The position numbers and the translations under genes are program-made. Below, piece by piece: positions 35,032 through 43,190 of a stretch of 64,000 nt of DNA; position 1 is the first letter of the stretch, and every line of letters starts with the position of its first letter. Source of the DNA: Methylobacterium haplocladii (GTDB taxonomy: Bacteria; Pseudomonadota; Alphaproteobacteria; Rhizobiales; Beijerinckiaceae); assembly GCF_007992175.1 (NCBI RefSeq), contig NZ_BJZT01000028.1:1-64000 (forward strand). Reading direction: 5' to 3'. Below the pieces are notes generated by a model, which did not search any database, was not told where the DNA came from, and saw nothing but the letters and a program-made list of their open reading frames with translations.

Positions 35032-35123
35032 GTCGGATCTCCCGGCCTTGATTCGGCTATGAGCCGATCATCGACTGGAAGCAGTGTGGAAACCGTAACC
35101 GGGTCGCTGCCGTCCCGATTGCG

Positions 35124-35300
35124 TCAGTGCTCGGTCCCGGGCCTGTTCTGCCGTGGGGCTTCCCCGTGCTGTTGGGTGAAAGCCGAGCGCTCGGGCTGAT
35201 TCTTGGCCTTTGCGACGCGACCGCGCTGCCAGATCGCGAAGGCGGCGACTGCGACGATCGTGAAAATGGCCAGTAGCGGTATGAGAACGTCATTCGACAT
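35124..35300 (-). CDS. Tiny single-pass membrane protein (58 aa)
   Basis: The 58-residue product reads MSNDVLIPLLAIFTIVAVAA, then FAIWQRGRVAKAKNQPERSA, and ends in a polar tail finishing RPGTEH. One transmembrane helix (about 5-24) followed by WQRGR positive-inside residues predicts an N-out, C-in bitopic protein. GGAG stands about 10 bases before the ATG. The composition is natural for a membrane peptide and unlike the Arg/Pro-rich shadows of other frames. It is followed 92 bases later by the 55-residue gene on the same strand, so both may form one transcript. No known family is recognised. Confidence 0.65.
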   Translation of the reverse strand: MSNDVLIPLLAIFTIVAVAAFAIWQRGRVAKAKNQPERSAFTQQHGEAPRQNRPGTEH

Positions 35301-35389
35301 TGAATTGTATCTCCGAGTGGGTTCCCGGAGAAGCCGATCCGGCCACCGTTGTTCCTGGCCTTGAGCACAATAGTTCTGGCGCTGAGATA

Positions 35390-35421
35390 AAGAAAAACAG
35401 CCAAGATTATCTTGGCTGTTT
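35390..35421 (-). terminator. Rho-independent terminator of the dksA-like gene
   Basis: AAACAGCCAAGA (35395-35406) pairs with TCTTGGCTGTTT (35410-35421) with a three-base loop. On the minus strand the stem is followed by TTTTTCTTT. It starts 33 bases past the dksA-like stop codon. Confidence 0.87.
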
Positions 35422-35454
35422 CGTGATATTCTAGTCGGCGTTTGGTTTCAGCGA

Positions 35455-35874
35455 TCAATCGTCGCGATAGACGCGCTCGCGGCGTTCGTGCCGCTCTTGT
35501 GCTTCGAGCGACAGCGTAGCGATCGGCCGGGCGTCGAGACGCTTGAGCGAGATCGGCTCGCCGGTCTCTTCGCAGAAGCCATAGGATCCGTCTTCGATCC
35601 GCGACAGCGCTGCGTCGATCTTGCTGGTCAGCTTGCGCTGACGGTCGCGGGCCCGCAACTCGATCGCTCGGTCGGTCTCGGACGAGGCGCGGTCGGCCAG
35701 ATCGGGATGGTTTTCGTTCTCGCTCTGCAGAGCCGTCAGCGTGCCCTGTGCCTCGCGAAGGATTTCGCTCTTCCAATTCATGAGCTTGCGACGGAAGTAC
35801 TCACGCTGCCGCTCATTCATGAAAGGTTCGGCGTCGGAGGGCGCGTAGCTCTCGTCGATCGTCACCTTCGTCAT
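35455..35874 (-). CDS. dksA: DksA/TraR-family RNA polymerase-binding regulator (single-cysteine type)
   Basis: This 139-residue DksA-like protein acts with ppGpp at the RNA polymerase secondary channel in the stringent response. The coiled-coil region (about 25-90) includes NERQREYFRRKLMNWKSEIL and the acidic tip DLADRASSETDRAIELRARD. The zinc-finger part keeps one of the four usual cysteines, in YGFCEETGEPI; the last two are replaced by ATLSLEAQ. Alphaproteobacterial DksA proteins with a single cysteine are known to work, so loss of zinc ligands does not mean loss of function. GAGGCGG precedes the ATG at 35874; an earlier start at 35886 adds only four residues. Confidence 0.92.
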   Translation of the reverse strand: MTKVTIDESYAPSDAEPFMNERQREYFRRKLMNWKSEILREAQGTLTALQSENENHPDLADRASSETDRAIELRARDRQRKLTSKIDAALSRIEDGSYGFCEETGEPISLKRLDARPIATLSLEAQERHERRERVYRDD

Positions 35875-36204
35875 GGTCCGCCTCACGCCAATCCCTGTCG
35901 GTCAGCCGCGATAGTGGGCGAGCGTATAAGCGAGGGATTGTCGGTTCACAACGTACGGCGCGGCAATCGGACCGTTCGACACGAAAAGTCGCCGCGATGC
36001 GGCAAACGCGTCACGGTCCTTCGTATCAAACATTGAGAAAAATCAAATTTGATCCGAATTTCAATGATCGAGTTTCAAGAAAATCTTTTTTGCCGGGATG
36101 TGGCCTGCCGCGAATAGAGCATTTCGGAACGTGCACGCCGCTCGGCAGTCTCGCGCCGGCGCGTCGTCAGCGACGCGTCTCGTTCAACCGCAGGTTTTCG
36201 ACGA
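35875..36204. other. 330-base leader of the dksA-like gene
   Basis: No gene is seen. An AT-rich block at 36020-36095 contains the perfect palindrome ATCAAATTTGAT (36042-36053) and is the likely promoter area of the leftward dksA-like gene. The remainder up to the AlgX-like stop is GC-rich and featureless by eye. Confidence 0.35.
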
Positions 36205-37233
36205 TCAATGCGCTCTGGCGTCGCCTTCCAGGCGCGCGATCGCGGCGGCGATGTCTGCTGCAACCTTGCGCGCCAGTGGGTGCCGGTAATGTGACTGGTC
36301 GAAGAACAGTGCCGGGTCGCGGGCCTCCGGCCCGTCGCGGCGCCAATCGAGCACAGCGCTCCGCCGATGACCGCGCACCGATGCGATGAGAGCGGCCTTG
36401 CAGGCCTGCTCCGCCCGCGCACGCGGCGTACCGGGCCGCGGCAGGGCGGCGGCGTAGATCGGCGGGAAGACCAGGATCAGCGCCGTCTCAGCCGGTAGAG
36501 CCGCCGCGATGGCCGTGAAGCGCTCGGCCGCCGGAAAGGACGGTCCGGCACGGCCGGCCTCCGGTGCCTCGGGTGCCGGCTTTTCGCGTTCGGCCGCCTT
36601 CACTGGATCGCCGGCATAGCCGAGGGCAGAATAGTCCGCCTCGTAGTCCCACCAGCCGTCGCGTGGCGCCGTTTCGTGCCGTTTGCGCAGCAGCCAGCCG
36701 ATCCGGTCCGACAGCTCTTCGAGCACCGACCAGCGCAGCAGGCCGCGCAGGTAGACGACTGTGCGGTCCGAGAACAGCCAGAACGGAAACGGCTTGTCGT
36801 TCGAGAGATGCGGGTCGTCCGTGCACCAGAAATTGTCGGCTGAGACGACCAAGGCACGCGGTGCCGCGTGATGGCGCAGATACCAGTCCATGAGCGTGAA
36901 TTGCTCCCCAGGCCCCGTCGCCGTCACCGAAAGCTGGACGAACGGAATGCCGGTCGCCTGCGAGAGCCGGCCCGGGTCGATGAGCTGGATGTGCGAGTTG
37001 CCGAAGATCGCGCCCCGATAGGCCGGATCGCGGCCGCGCACGGCCGCCGAGGTTCGCGGCCCCTGGGGCCGCACCGCATCGACGGAGAGCAGGGATGAAC
37101 GCCCGCTGTCGTAGGGATCGATGGCGTAGGCGAGCGCGAGATAGCCGGCGACGAGACCGGCGAGCCCATAGGCGAAGGTCCGGGCCCAACCGGCCCAGCG
37201 TGTCTCCGCAGTGGGTGTTTCGGGGCCGGTCAT
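36205..37233 (-). CDS. AlgX/DltD-like SGNH-type protein partner of an MBOAT acyltransferase
   Basis: This 342-residue protein has one N-terminal membrane helix (about 14-36) and an exported SGNH-hydrolase-like domain. The block GAIFGNSHIQLIDP (GNS signature) holds the nucleophile Ser. SADNFWCTDDP is a central block, and FFDQSHYRHPLARK near the C-terminus holds the catalytic Asp/His pair DxxH-like. Such proteins work with MBOAT acyltransferases, taking an acyl group moved across the membrane and placing it on a polysaccharide or teichoic-type polymer, as in AlgX/AlgI or PatB/PatA. The MBOAT gene is directly upstream with a 4-base gap. The polymer is unknown, as no polymer synthase is adjacent. 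Confidence 0.85.
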   Translation of the reverse strand: MTGPETPTAETRWAGWARTFAYGLAGLVAGYLALAYAIDPYDSGRSSLLSVDAVRPQGPRTSAAVRGRDPAYRGAIFGNSHIQLIDPGRLSQATGIPFVQLSVTATGPGEQFTLMDWYLRHHAAPRALVVSADNFWCTDDPHLSNDKPFPFWLFSDRTVVYLRGLLRWSVLEELSDRIGWLLRKRHETAPRDGWWDYEADYSALGYAGDPVKAAEREKPAPEAPEAGRAGPSFPAAERFTAIAAALPAETALILVFPPIYAAALPRPGTPRARAEQACKAALIASVRGHRRSAVLDWRRDGPEARDPALFFDQSHYRHPLARKVAADIAAAIARLEGDARAH

Positions 37234-37237
37234 CCGC

Positions 37238-38611
37238 TCAGAACTGGAAATAGATGAACTCGTAATTCGCATCGTCCCCGATCTTCAGGAGCACGACCAC
37301 GAACAGTACGGCGACGCCGATGGCCAGCGCCCGGCTCGGCGGCGCCTTGTGGACCGCCGCCCAGGCGCTCGGGCCGAGCGTCGCCACTGCGGCTGCGATG
37401 GCGATGGTGCGCCATTTGAAGCCGGACCCGACGGGCGCCAGCCCGAACAGTCCCTTGAAGACGGCGAGCGCCGCCTCGAAGGAGGTGGCGCGAAACAGGA
37501 CCCAGCTCAGCATCACGAAGAGCAGCGTCAGCGCCCAGCCGAGAATCGCCGGCATGGTTCGGTCGGCCTTGCGCCAGAGCACGCCAACGGCGAGGCCGAG
37601 TCCGTGTGCCGCGCCCCATGCGACGAAGGTCAGCCCGGCGCCGTGCCAGAGGCCGCCGAGCGTCATCGTCGCGAACAATGCCGCCATCTGGAGCGCGAGA
37701 CCGCGGCGATTGCCGCCGAGCGCGATGTAGAGGTAATCGCGCAGGAAGCGCGACAACGTCATGTGCCAGCGCCGCCAGAAATCGCGCAGCGACGTCGCAC
37801 GATAGGGCACATCGAAGTTCTGCGGCAGCACCAGCCCGAACAGCAGGGCAATCCCGAGCGCCATGTCGGTGTAGCCGGAAAAGTCGAAATAGATCTGGAA
37901 GGTGAAGCCGAGCGTCGCCTGCCAAGCCTCGGCCATGGTCACGACCTTGCCGGCGGCGGCGGCCTGAAAGACCGGATTCACGTAGACGCTGAGCGGATCG
38001 CCGAGCAGCACCTTCTTCGCCAGGCCGACCGTGAGCAGCAGGATGCCGCGCCCGATCCGCTCCATGGCGTCGGCGCGGGCATAGGGGCGCTCGTCGAACT
38101 GGTGCATGATCTCGCTCCAGCGCACGAGTGGGCCAGCGAGAACCTGCGGGAAGAAGGCGATGTAGAGGGCGTATTTGGTCAGCCCGAAGGCCGGCGCGCG
38201 GCCGGCCTTCAAGTCGGTCAGGTACATGATGTGGTGGAAGGTGAAGAACGAGATGCCGAGCGGCAGCACCCAGTCCAGGTGAGGCGCTGCGATGCCGGGC
38301 AGCAGAGAGACGAGATCGGCGAAGAAGTTCAGATATTTGAAGAGCGCCAGGACCAGCAGGTTCACGCCGATCGCCGCCGGGATCAGCCATGCGACGGGAC
38401 GCGCCAGGAAGGCCCGCGCCACCAGCCAGTTCAGCCCGATCGAGGACAGCAGCAGCGGCACGAAGCGCACGTCCCACCAACCGTAGAACACGAAGGACAG
38501 CAGGACGAGGAGCGGCAAACGCCAGGCCGGCCGAAAGCGCTCGGCGAGCGCATGCAGCGCGAGGGCGGCCGGCAGGAAGGCGAGGAGGAAGATGAAGGAG
38601 TTGAAGAGCAT
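37238..38611 (-). CDS. MBOAT-family membrane O-acyltransferase (AlgI/PatA-like)
   Basis: This 457-residue multi-pass membrane protein has about 11 hydrophobic segments. The family core is present: the FWRRWHMTLSRFLRDYLYI motif with the near-catalytic Asn/His region, and TLGGLWHGAGLTFVAWGAAHG with the catalytic histidine in WHGA. FSGYTDMALGIALLFG is a further family block. These enzymes move acyl groups, usually acetyl from acetyl-CoA, across the cytoplasmic membrane to a periplasmic acceptor. Cotranscribed with the SGNH-type partner (4-base gap), so the pair is a polysaccharide O-acetylation module. The 199 bases between its start and the HWE kinase gene are the divergent promoter region. Confidence 0.93.
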   Translation of the reverse strand: MLFNSFIFLLAFLPAALALHALAERFRPAWRLPLLVLLSFVFYGWWDVRFVPLLLSSIGLNWLVARAFLARPVAWLIPAAIGVNLLVLALFKYLNFFADLVSLLPGIAAPHLDWVLPLGISFFTFHHIMYLTDLKAGRAPAFGLTKYALYIAFFPQVLAGPLVRWSEIMHQFDERPYARADAMERIGRGILLLTVGLAKKVLLGDPLSVYVNPVFQAAAAGKVVTMAEAWQATLGFTFQIYFDFSGYTDMALGIALLFGLVLPQNFDVPYRATSLRDFWRRWHMTLSRFLRDYLYIALGGNRRGLALQMAALFATMTLGGLWHGAGLTFVAWGAAHGLGLAVGVLWRKADRTMPAILGWALTLLFVMLSWVLFRATSFEAALAVFKGLFGLAPVGSGFKWRTIAIAAAVATLGPSAWAAVHKAPPSRALAIGVAVLFVVVLLKIGDDANYEFIYFQF

Positions 38612-38810
38612 CGACGCTGCATCGGCCGCGCGATCCCGGGCGCGTCGCTTGCGTTCGCCCCCTCACGCGGGCGCTTTGTCGAGGATCGTTGCGGCACCGT
38701 CAACGAAGCGTTGAACCCGGCCTGCCGGGGAAACCGATCCTGCGGCGATGCGCTTGCGCCCGCATCGTCTCCATCTCGTTGTCCGGACAGTGTTTTCCCG
38801 TTAAGCTCGG

Positions 38811-40511
38811 ATGCGTCGAGACGAGCGGCGCGTGACCGGGCAGAACCAGAAACACATGTCGGTCGAAGAGCTTGCGGCGGAGAATGCGCGCCTACGCGCC
38901 CTGCTGCGGGATGCGGGGCTCGATGCCCGGCGGCTCGTGCAGCGGCAGATGCAGGCGGCCGACCGGGATTATCAGCTCGATCTCGCGGGTGCCGTCTCCG
39001 AACTCGCGGCCTCCGACGACCTCGAATCCGAGCTCCGCGTCAGCCGCGCCGCGCTGGCGCTGAGCGAAGAGCGGCTCGCCTTCGCCGTCGAGGCTTCGGG
39101 GTCGCTCGGCTGGTGGGACTGGGACATCACTCAGGATCGCGTCTATGCGGGCGAGACCTTCGCCCGCATGTACGAGGTCGATCCGACGGTGGCCGCTGCG
39201 GGCGCGCCGATCCTCGACTTCATCGACGGCATCCATCCGGACGACCGGGCCTTCGTCGGCGAGCGGATCGAACACGCGATCGCCACGGCCGGCGAGTTCC
39301 GCGAGGAGTACCGACTGCTGTCCGGCGACGGCACCGTCACATGGATCTACGCCCGCGGCCGCTGCTATCACGACGCGCAGGGACGGCCCTCGCGCTATCC
39401 CGGCATAGCCATCGACATCACCGAACGGAAGTCCGCCGAGCAGCGCAAGGACGCGCTCGTGGAGCTCGGCGACCGCCTTCGCGATCTCGACGAGGTCGGG
39501 GCGATCGCCTACGCGGCGGCGGAAGTCATCGCCCGTGCGCTCGGCGCGACGCGAGCCGGCTACGGCCTCGTCGACCACGCCCGCGAGACCGTGACGATGC
39601 AGCCGGATTGGCGCATGCCCGGCACCGCCAGCATCGCCGGCCTGCACCGCTTCCGGGACTACGGCTCGTTCATCGACGACCTCAAGCGCGGCGAGACCGT
39701 GATCATCCCCGACGTGACGGCCGATCCGCGCACCCGCGCCATGTCGGACGCACTGCTCGGTCTCGGCATCCGCGTGCTCGTCAACGTACCGATCGTCGAG
39801 CGCGGCCGGCTCGCGGCGGTCGCCTTCGTCCACTACGACCGGGCGCATGCCTGGACGCAGGAGGAGGTCGCCTTCGTGCGCACGGTGGCCGACCGGACCC
39901 AGGCCGCCGTCGCCCGGGTGCGCGCCGAGGAACAGCAGCGCTGGCTCAACGGCGAGCTGAGCCACCGGCTCAAGAACACGCTTGCCATGGTGCAGTCGAT
40001 CGCGACGCAGACCCTGCGCAATGCCGCGGACCTCGACGCGGCCCGCGAGGACCTCGTCCCGCGCCTGATCGCGCTCGGCAAGGCACACGACATCCTGCTC
40101 GCCGGCAGCCGTGAAAGCGCCGAGGTGACCGATATCGTTACCGGCGCGCTGGCTCTCCACGCCGACGGCGTCGGCCGCTTCGCCATCGACGGGCCGACGG
40201 TGCATGTCGACCCGGCCGTCGCCCTGTCCCTCTCTCTGATCCTGCACGAACTGGCGACGAACGCCGCGAAGTATGGCTCGCTCTCACAGGCTGGCGGACA
40301 TGTCTCGGTGGTCTGGGCGGTCGACGGCGCCGGCGAGGATGCCACGTTCCGTCTGACCTGGACCGAGCGCGGCGGGCCGACCATCGCGCCGCCATCGCGA
40401 AAAGGGTTCGGGTCGCGTCTGATCGAACGCGGGTTGGCGGGCGGAACGGTGAGGACGGAGTATGCGCCGGAGGGTGTGAGCTGCAGGCTCGAGGCGCCGC
40501 TGGGGGGCTGA
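38811..40511 (+). CDS. PAS-GAF HWE-family sensor histidine kinase
   Basis: This 566-residue soluble kinase lacks a membrane helix. An N-terminal coiled segment (15-90) precedes a PAS fold (about 90-205, with GSLGWWDWDITQDRVY and RYPGIAIDITERK, a PAC end). A GAF domain (about 212-380) follows, then the HWE histidine kinase core with LSHRLKNTLAMVQSIATQTL (His in LSHRLKN) and the ATPase motif LILHELATNAAKYG. HWE/HisKA2 kinases are typical of alphaproteobacteria and often respond to light, redox or general stress. GWW in the PAS is common in flavin-free PAS domains and the LOV cysteine motif is absent, so light sensing is unlikely. The start is uncertain; ATG 38856 is an alternative. Confidence 0.9.
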   Translation: MRRDERRVTGQNQKHMSVEELAAENARLRALLRDAGLDARRLVQRQMQAADRDYQLDLAGAVSELAASDDLESELRVSRAALALSEERLAFAVEASGSLGWWDWDITQDRVYAGETFARMYEVDPTVAAAGAPILDFIDGIHPDDRAFVGERIEHAIATAGEFREEYRLLSGDGTVTWIYARGRCYHDAQGRPSRYPGIAIDITERKSAEQRKDALVELGDRLRDLDEVGAIAYAAAEVIARALGATRAGYGLVDHARETVTMQPDWRMPGTASIAGLHRFRDYGSFIDDLKRGETVIIPDVTADPRTRAMSDALLGLGIRVLVNVPIVERGRLAAVAFVHYDRAHAWTQEEVAFVRTVADRTQAAVARVRAEEQQRWLNGELSHRLKNTLAMVQSIATQTLRNAADLDAAREDLVPRLIALGKAHDILLAGSRESAEVTDIVTGALALHADGVGRFAIDGPTVHVDPAVALSLSLILHELATNAAKYGSLSQAGGHVSVVWAVDGAGEDATFRLTWTERGGPTIAPPSRKGFGSRLIERGLAGGTVRTEYAPEGVSCRLEAPLGG

Positions 40512-40517
40512 CCGGCG

Positions 40518-40949
40518 TCAGACCCCGCGTAGGGCTTCGAGCTTGGCCAATTCCACTGCTGCACGCAGCTCGATATCGGCGACCAATCCGTCCAGGCGGG
40601 GGTCGCCGCTCGACTCGGCCCGGTCGGACAGACGGCCCGCGATCGCCTGCAATTCGTGTGTGGCGACGCGGCCGCCGAGGATCGCGGCCTTCAGGCGGTC
40701 GAGGCCGTCGAGGAGATCGTGTCCGCGCTTGACCGAACGGCGGCGGCGCTCCTGCGGTTCGTCCGCGTTGCCCTGTAGCGTCAAGATGGCGTCGAGGCCG
40801 GCGAGCATCCCGGTCTGCGCGGTTGCGCTCGTGCCGGCGCGAGCCGGCTGTGCGCTCTCGGCGAGCACGAACGCTCGCGCGCCTTCGGTTCTGCGCCCGG
40901 CGGAAGCCGGTCCGGTGGCGGTCGTGGCAAAGCGGTGCTCGACGCGCAT
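40518..40949 (-). CDS. fliX: Flagellar assembly regulator FliX
   Basis: This 143-residue soluble protein matches the FliX pattern: a disordered Ala/Thr/Arg-rich N-terminal part, then LDAILTLQGNADEPQERRRRSVKRG, followed by DLLDGLDRLKAAILGGRV and the helical end ELRAAVELAKLEALRGV. In Caulobacter, FliX couples flagellar basal-body assembly to the sigma-54 activator FlbD. The gene is divergent from flgI, as in other alphaproteobacteria. I prefer the ATG at 40949 because the extra residues of a start at 41015 are not FliX-like. flbD itself is not in the window, so the class III control loop is split. Confidence 0.87.
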   Translation of the reverse strand: MRVEHRFATTATGPASAGRRTEGARAFVLAESAQPARAGTSATAQTGMLAGLDAILTLQGNADEPQERRRRSVKRGHDLLDGLDRLKAAILGGRVATHELQAIAGRLSDRAESSGDPRLDGLVADIELRAAVELAKLEALRGV

Positions 40950-41037
40950 GATCCTGGCCACGGGTGGGAACGGGTGCCCCGAAGGGCTCGGCCCGTCCAG
41001 TCTTCCGGCCGCCATGGTTAACCACCGGTAAACGGCT

Positions 41038-41061
41038 CGGCAGAAGCTGCCGGGCCGGCAG
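41038..41061. promoter_or_regulatory. Clustered CGGCAG elements upstream of the flgI promoter
   Basis: CGGCAG (41038-41043) and CTGCCG (41047-41052) form a perfect inverted repeat with a 3-base spacer, and another CGGCAG follows at 41056-41061. The cluster lies about 90 bases before the sigma-54 promoter, where an enhancer-type activator such as FlbD would bind. The identity is inferred from position. Confidence 0.35.
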
Positions 41062-41147
41062 GAACAGACGTGTGGCAGAGCCGTGACGACGACCGGGCCG
41101 AGACGAGGAATTGGAGATATTTCAACGCATTAGATAAACCGGAACGA

Positions 41148-41163
41148 TGGCACGGCCCTCGCA
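41148..41163 (+). promoter_or_regulatory. Sigma-54 (-24/-12) promoter of flgI
   Basis: TGGCACG-GCCC-TCGCA matches TGGCACG-N4-TTGCA with one mismatch. The essential GG (41149-41150) and GC (41161-41162) are separated by exactly 10 bases. The flgI start codon follows 30 bases after the -12 element, a short leader. This agrees with sigma-54 control of middle and late flagellar genes in alphaproteobacteria. Confidence 0.7.
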
Positions 41164-41193
41164 GGTTAGGTCTCGACATTCATCGAGTCCCTC

Positions 41194-42333
41194 ATGACCC
41201 CGCGTCCCGTCCGGCTAAGTTCCCTCCCCCTCCTGGCGCTCCTGGCGCTGGGGCTCGCCCTGTGGCTGTCGGCCACCGGCACGGCCTCGGCCCTGTCGCG
41301 GGTGAAGGACCTCGCCTCGATCGAGGGCGTGCGGCAGAACCAGCTCGTCGGCTACGGCATCGTCGTCGGCCTCAACGGCACCGGCGACACCCTCAACAAC
41401 ATCCCCTTCACCAAGCAGTCGCTGCAGGCGATGCTCGAGCGGCTCGGCGTCAACACGCGCGGCGCGACCATGCGCACGCAGAACCTCGCTGCAGTGATGG
41501 TGACGGCGAGCCTCCCGCCCTTCGGCACGCAGGGCAACCGCATCGACGTCACCGTGTCCTCCCTCGGCGACGCCAAGTCGCTGCAGGGCGGCACGCTGCT
41601 GGTGACGCCGCTGCTCGGTGCCGACGGCGAGGTCTATGCGCTCGCGCAAGGATCGGTGGCCATCGCCGGCTTCTCTGCCGAGGGCGAGGCCGCCAAGATC
41701 ACCCGCGGCGTGCCGACCAACGGCCGCATCTCCAACGGCGCGATGATCGAGCGCGAGGTCGCGTTCAAGCTCAACGATGCGCGCACCCTGCGCCTGTCGC
41801 TGCGGAACCCCGATTTCACGACCTCGAAGCGCATCGCCTCGGCGATCAACGATTTCATGGGAACCGACACGGCCGAGCCCACCGACCCGGCCACCGTCAC
41901 GCTGCAGATCCCGGCGAAGTACCACGGCAACATGATCCGCCTGATCACCGAGGTGGAGCAGCTGAAGGTCGAGCCCGACCAGACCGCCCGCGTGATCGTC
42001 GACGAGCGCTCCGGCATCATCGTGATGGGCCGCGACGTGCGCGTCTCCACCGTGGCCATCGCCCAGGGCAACCTGACAGTGACCATCACCGAGCAGCCCC
42101 AGGTGAGCCAGCCGGCTCCGCTCTCGAACGGTCAGACCGTGGTGGTGCCGCGCACCGCCGTGAAGGTCGATACCGGCGACGGCAACAAGCTCGCGCTGGT
42201 GAAGGAGGGCGTGACGCTGCGTGAGCTCGTCGACGGCCTCAACGCCCTCGGCGTCGGACCGCGCGACCTGATCTCGATCCTCCAGGCCATCAAGAGCGCC
42301 GGCGCTCTCCAGGCCGACATCGAACTCATGTGA
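41194..42333 (+). CDS. flgI: Flagellar P-ring protein FlgI
   Basis: This 379-residue periplasmic protein builds the ring that bushes the flagellar rod in the peptidoglycan layer. A signal peptide (about 1-34, ending ASA) precedes the conserved start RVKDLASIEGVRQNQLVGYG. Further family blocks are IVVGLNGTGDTLNN, TPLLGADGEVYALAQGS, EREVAFKLNDARTLRLSL, IVMGRDVRVSTVAIAQGNLT and LGVGPRDLISILQAIKSAGALQADIELM at the C-terminus. The length is standard. It is the first gene of a flagellar operon with cheL/flgJ-like and flbY-like genes. Confidence 0.96.
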   Translation: MTPRPVRLSSLPLLALLALGLALWLSATGTASALSRVKDLASIEGVRQNQLVGYGIVVGLNGTGDTLNNIPFTKQSLQAMLERLGVNTRGATMRTQNLAAVMVTASLPPFGTQGNRIDVTVSSLGDAKSLQGGTLLVTPLLGADGEVYALAQGSVAIAGFSAEGEAAKITRGVPTNGRISNGAMIEREVAFKLNDARTLRLSLRNPDFTTSKRIASAINDFMGTDTAEPTDPATVTLQIPAKYHGNMIRLITEVEQLKVEPDQTARVIVDERSGIIVMGRDVRVSTVAIAQGNLTVTITEQPQVSQPAPLSNGQTVVVPRTAVKVDTGDGNKLALVKEGVTLRELVDGLNALGVGPRDLISILQAIKSAGALQADIELM

Positions 42334-42357
42334 TTTCCAGAAAACGAGGACCCGATC

Positions 42358-42720
42358 ATGCTTCCTCTCGCCACTTTCGCAGCATCCGCCGCCGTCGGCG
42401 TCGGCAAGGCCCTGGCCGGGGCGCTCGCCAAGACCGACAGCGACACCATGGACACCGCCAAGGCCACGGCCTCGGCCAAGGCGCGCAAGACCGCCAACGA
42501 CTTCGAGTCGATGTTCCTCGAGAACAGCATGGAAACGCTCACGCAATCGAGCGGCACCGAGGGGCCGCTCGGCGAGAACGGCAACGGCGGCGGCGTCTGG
42601 CGCTCGATGCTCACCAAGGAATATGCCGGCGCCATCGTGAAGAGCGGCGGCGTCGGCATCGCCAGCCAAGTCTACGGCGAGATGATGAAGATGCAGGAGG
42701 CCGGCCGTGCAGGCGCCTGA
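42358..42720 (+). CDS. cheL: Rod-binding protein, FlgJ N-terminal domain type (CheL)
   Basis: This 120-residue protein corresponds to the N-terminal rod-capping half of FlgJ without the muramidase domain. The family signature is ARKTANDFESMFLENSMETL, with GVWRSMLTKEYAGAIVKSGG and GIASQVYGEMMKMQE near the C-terminus. In alphaproteobacteria this stand-alone form is named CheL and lies in the order flgI-cheL-flbY as found here. It would help cap the growing rod, with the peptidoglycan-cutting enzyme supplied elsewhere. It follows flgI by 24 bases, and the flbY-like gene starts inside its end. Confidence 0.9.
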   Translation: MLPLATFAASAAVGVGKALAGALAKTDSDTMDTAKATASAKARKTANDFESMFLENSMETLTQSSGTEGPLGENGNGGGVWRSMLTKEYAGAIVKSGGVGIASQVYGEMMKMQEAGRAGA

Positions 42721-43186
42721 TCCGCACGCCGTCCGCATTCACGACAAGGCCTCGGCGGACGCGTTCGTCGCCGGGCTGATGGCAACGATGCGGGATCTCG
42801 ATGCGGTACTCGCCAGCGAGAGCGACGGCGTCCGCATCGGGCGCATCCGCGAGGCCATGGTCGATGCACCGCGCAAGGCCGAGCTCGCCTCCGCCTATCT
42901 CAACGGCCTCGAGGCGGCGAAGGCCAATGCCATCGCGCTCACCCGCTTCGCACCCACAGGCATCGAGGCCCTCAAGGCGGCCCATCGCCGCTTCACGGCC
43001 GTCGTCGAGACGAACCAGGCCGTACTTGCCACCGCGCGCACCGTTTCCGAGGGCCTGATCCGGACGCTGGCCGATGAACTCGGCAACGCCAGCACGTCTG
43101 CCGTCTACGGCCGGCCATCGTCGCCTCCCTCCCCCTACGGACGCAACGCCGGCCGAGCACCGCTGGTGTTTTCGCGGAGCCTCTGA
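42707..43186 (+). CDS. flbY: Flagellar protein FlbY-like (FlgN-type chaperone)
   Basis: This 159-residue helical protein, GTG start at 42707 with AGGAGG 6 bases upstream inside cheL, overlaps cheL by 14 bases. It is one long helical bundle (ASADAFVAGLMATMRDLDAVL, then RIREAMVDAPRKAELASAYL, then NGLEAAKANAIALTRFAPTG) and ends in a Pro/Ser tail. No domain is certain. Position in the operon and helical nature fit FlbY, which has FlgN-like features and may act as a chaperone for hook-associated proteins. The name is assigned mainly from synteny. Confidence 0.75.
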   Translation: MQAPDPHAVRIHDKASADAFVAGLMATMRDLDAVLASESDGVRIGRIREAMVDAPRKAELASAYLNGLEAAKANAIALTRFAPTGIEALKAAHRRFTAVVETNQAVLATARTVSEGLIRTLADELGNASTSAVYGRPSSPPSPYGRNAGRAPLVFSRSL

Positions 43187-43190
43187 GGGG

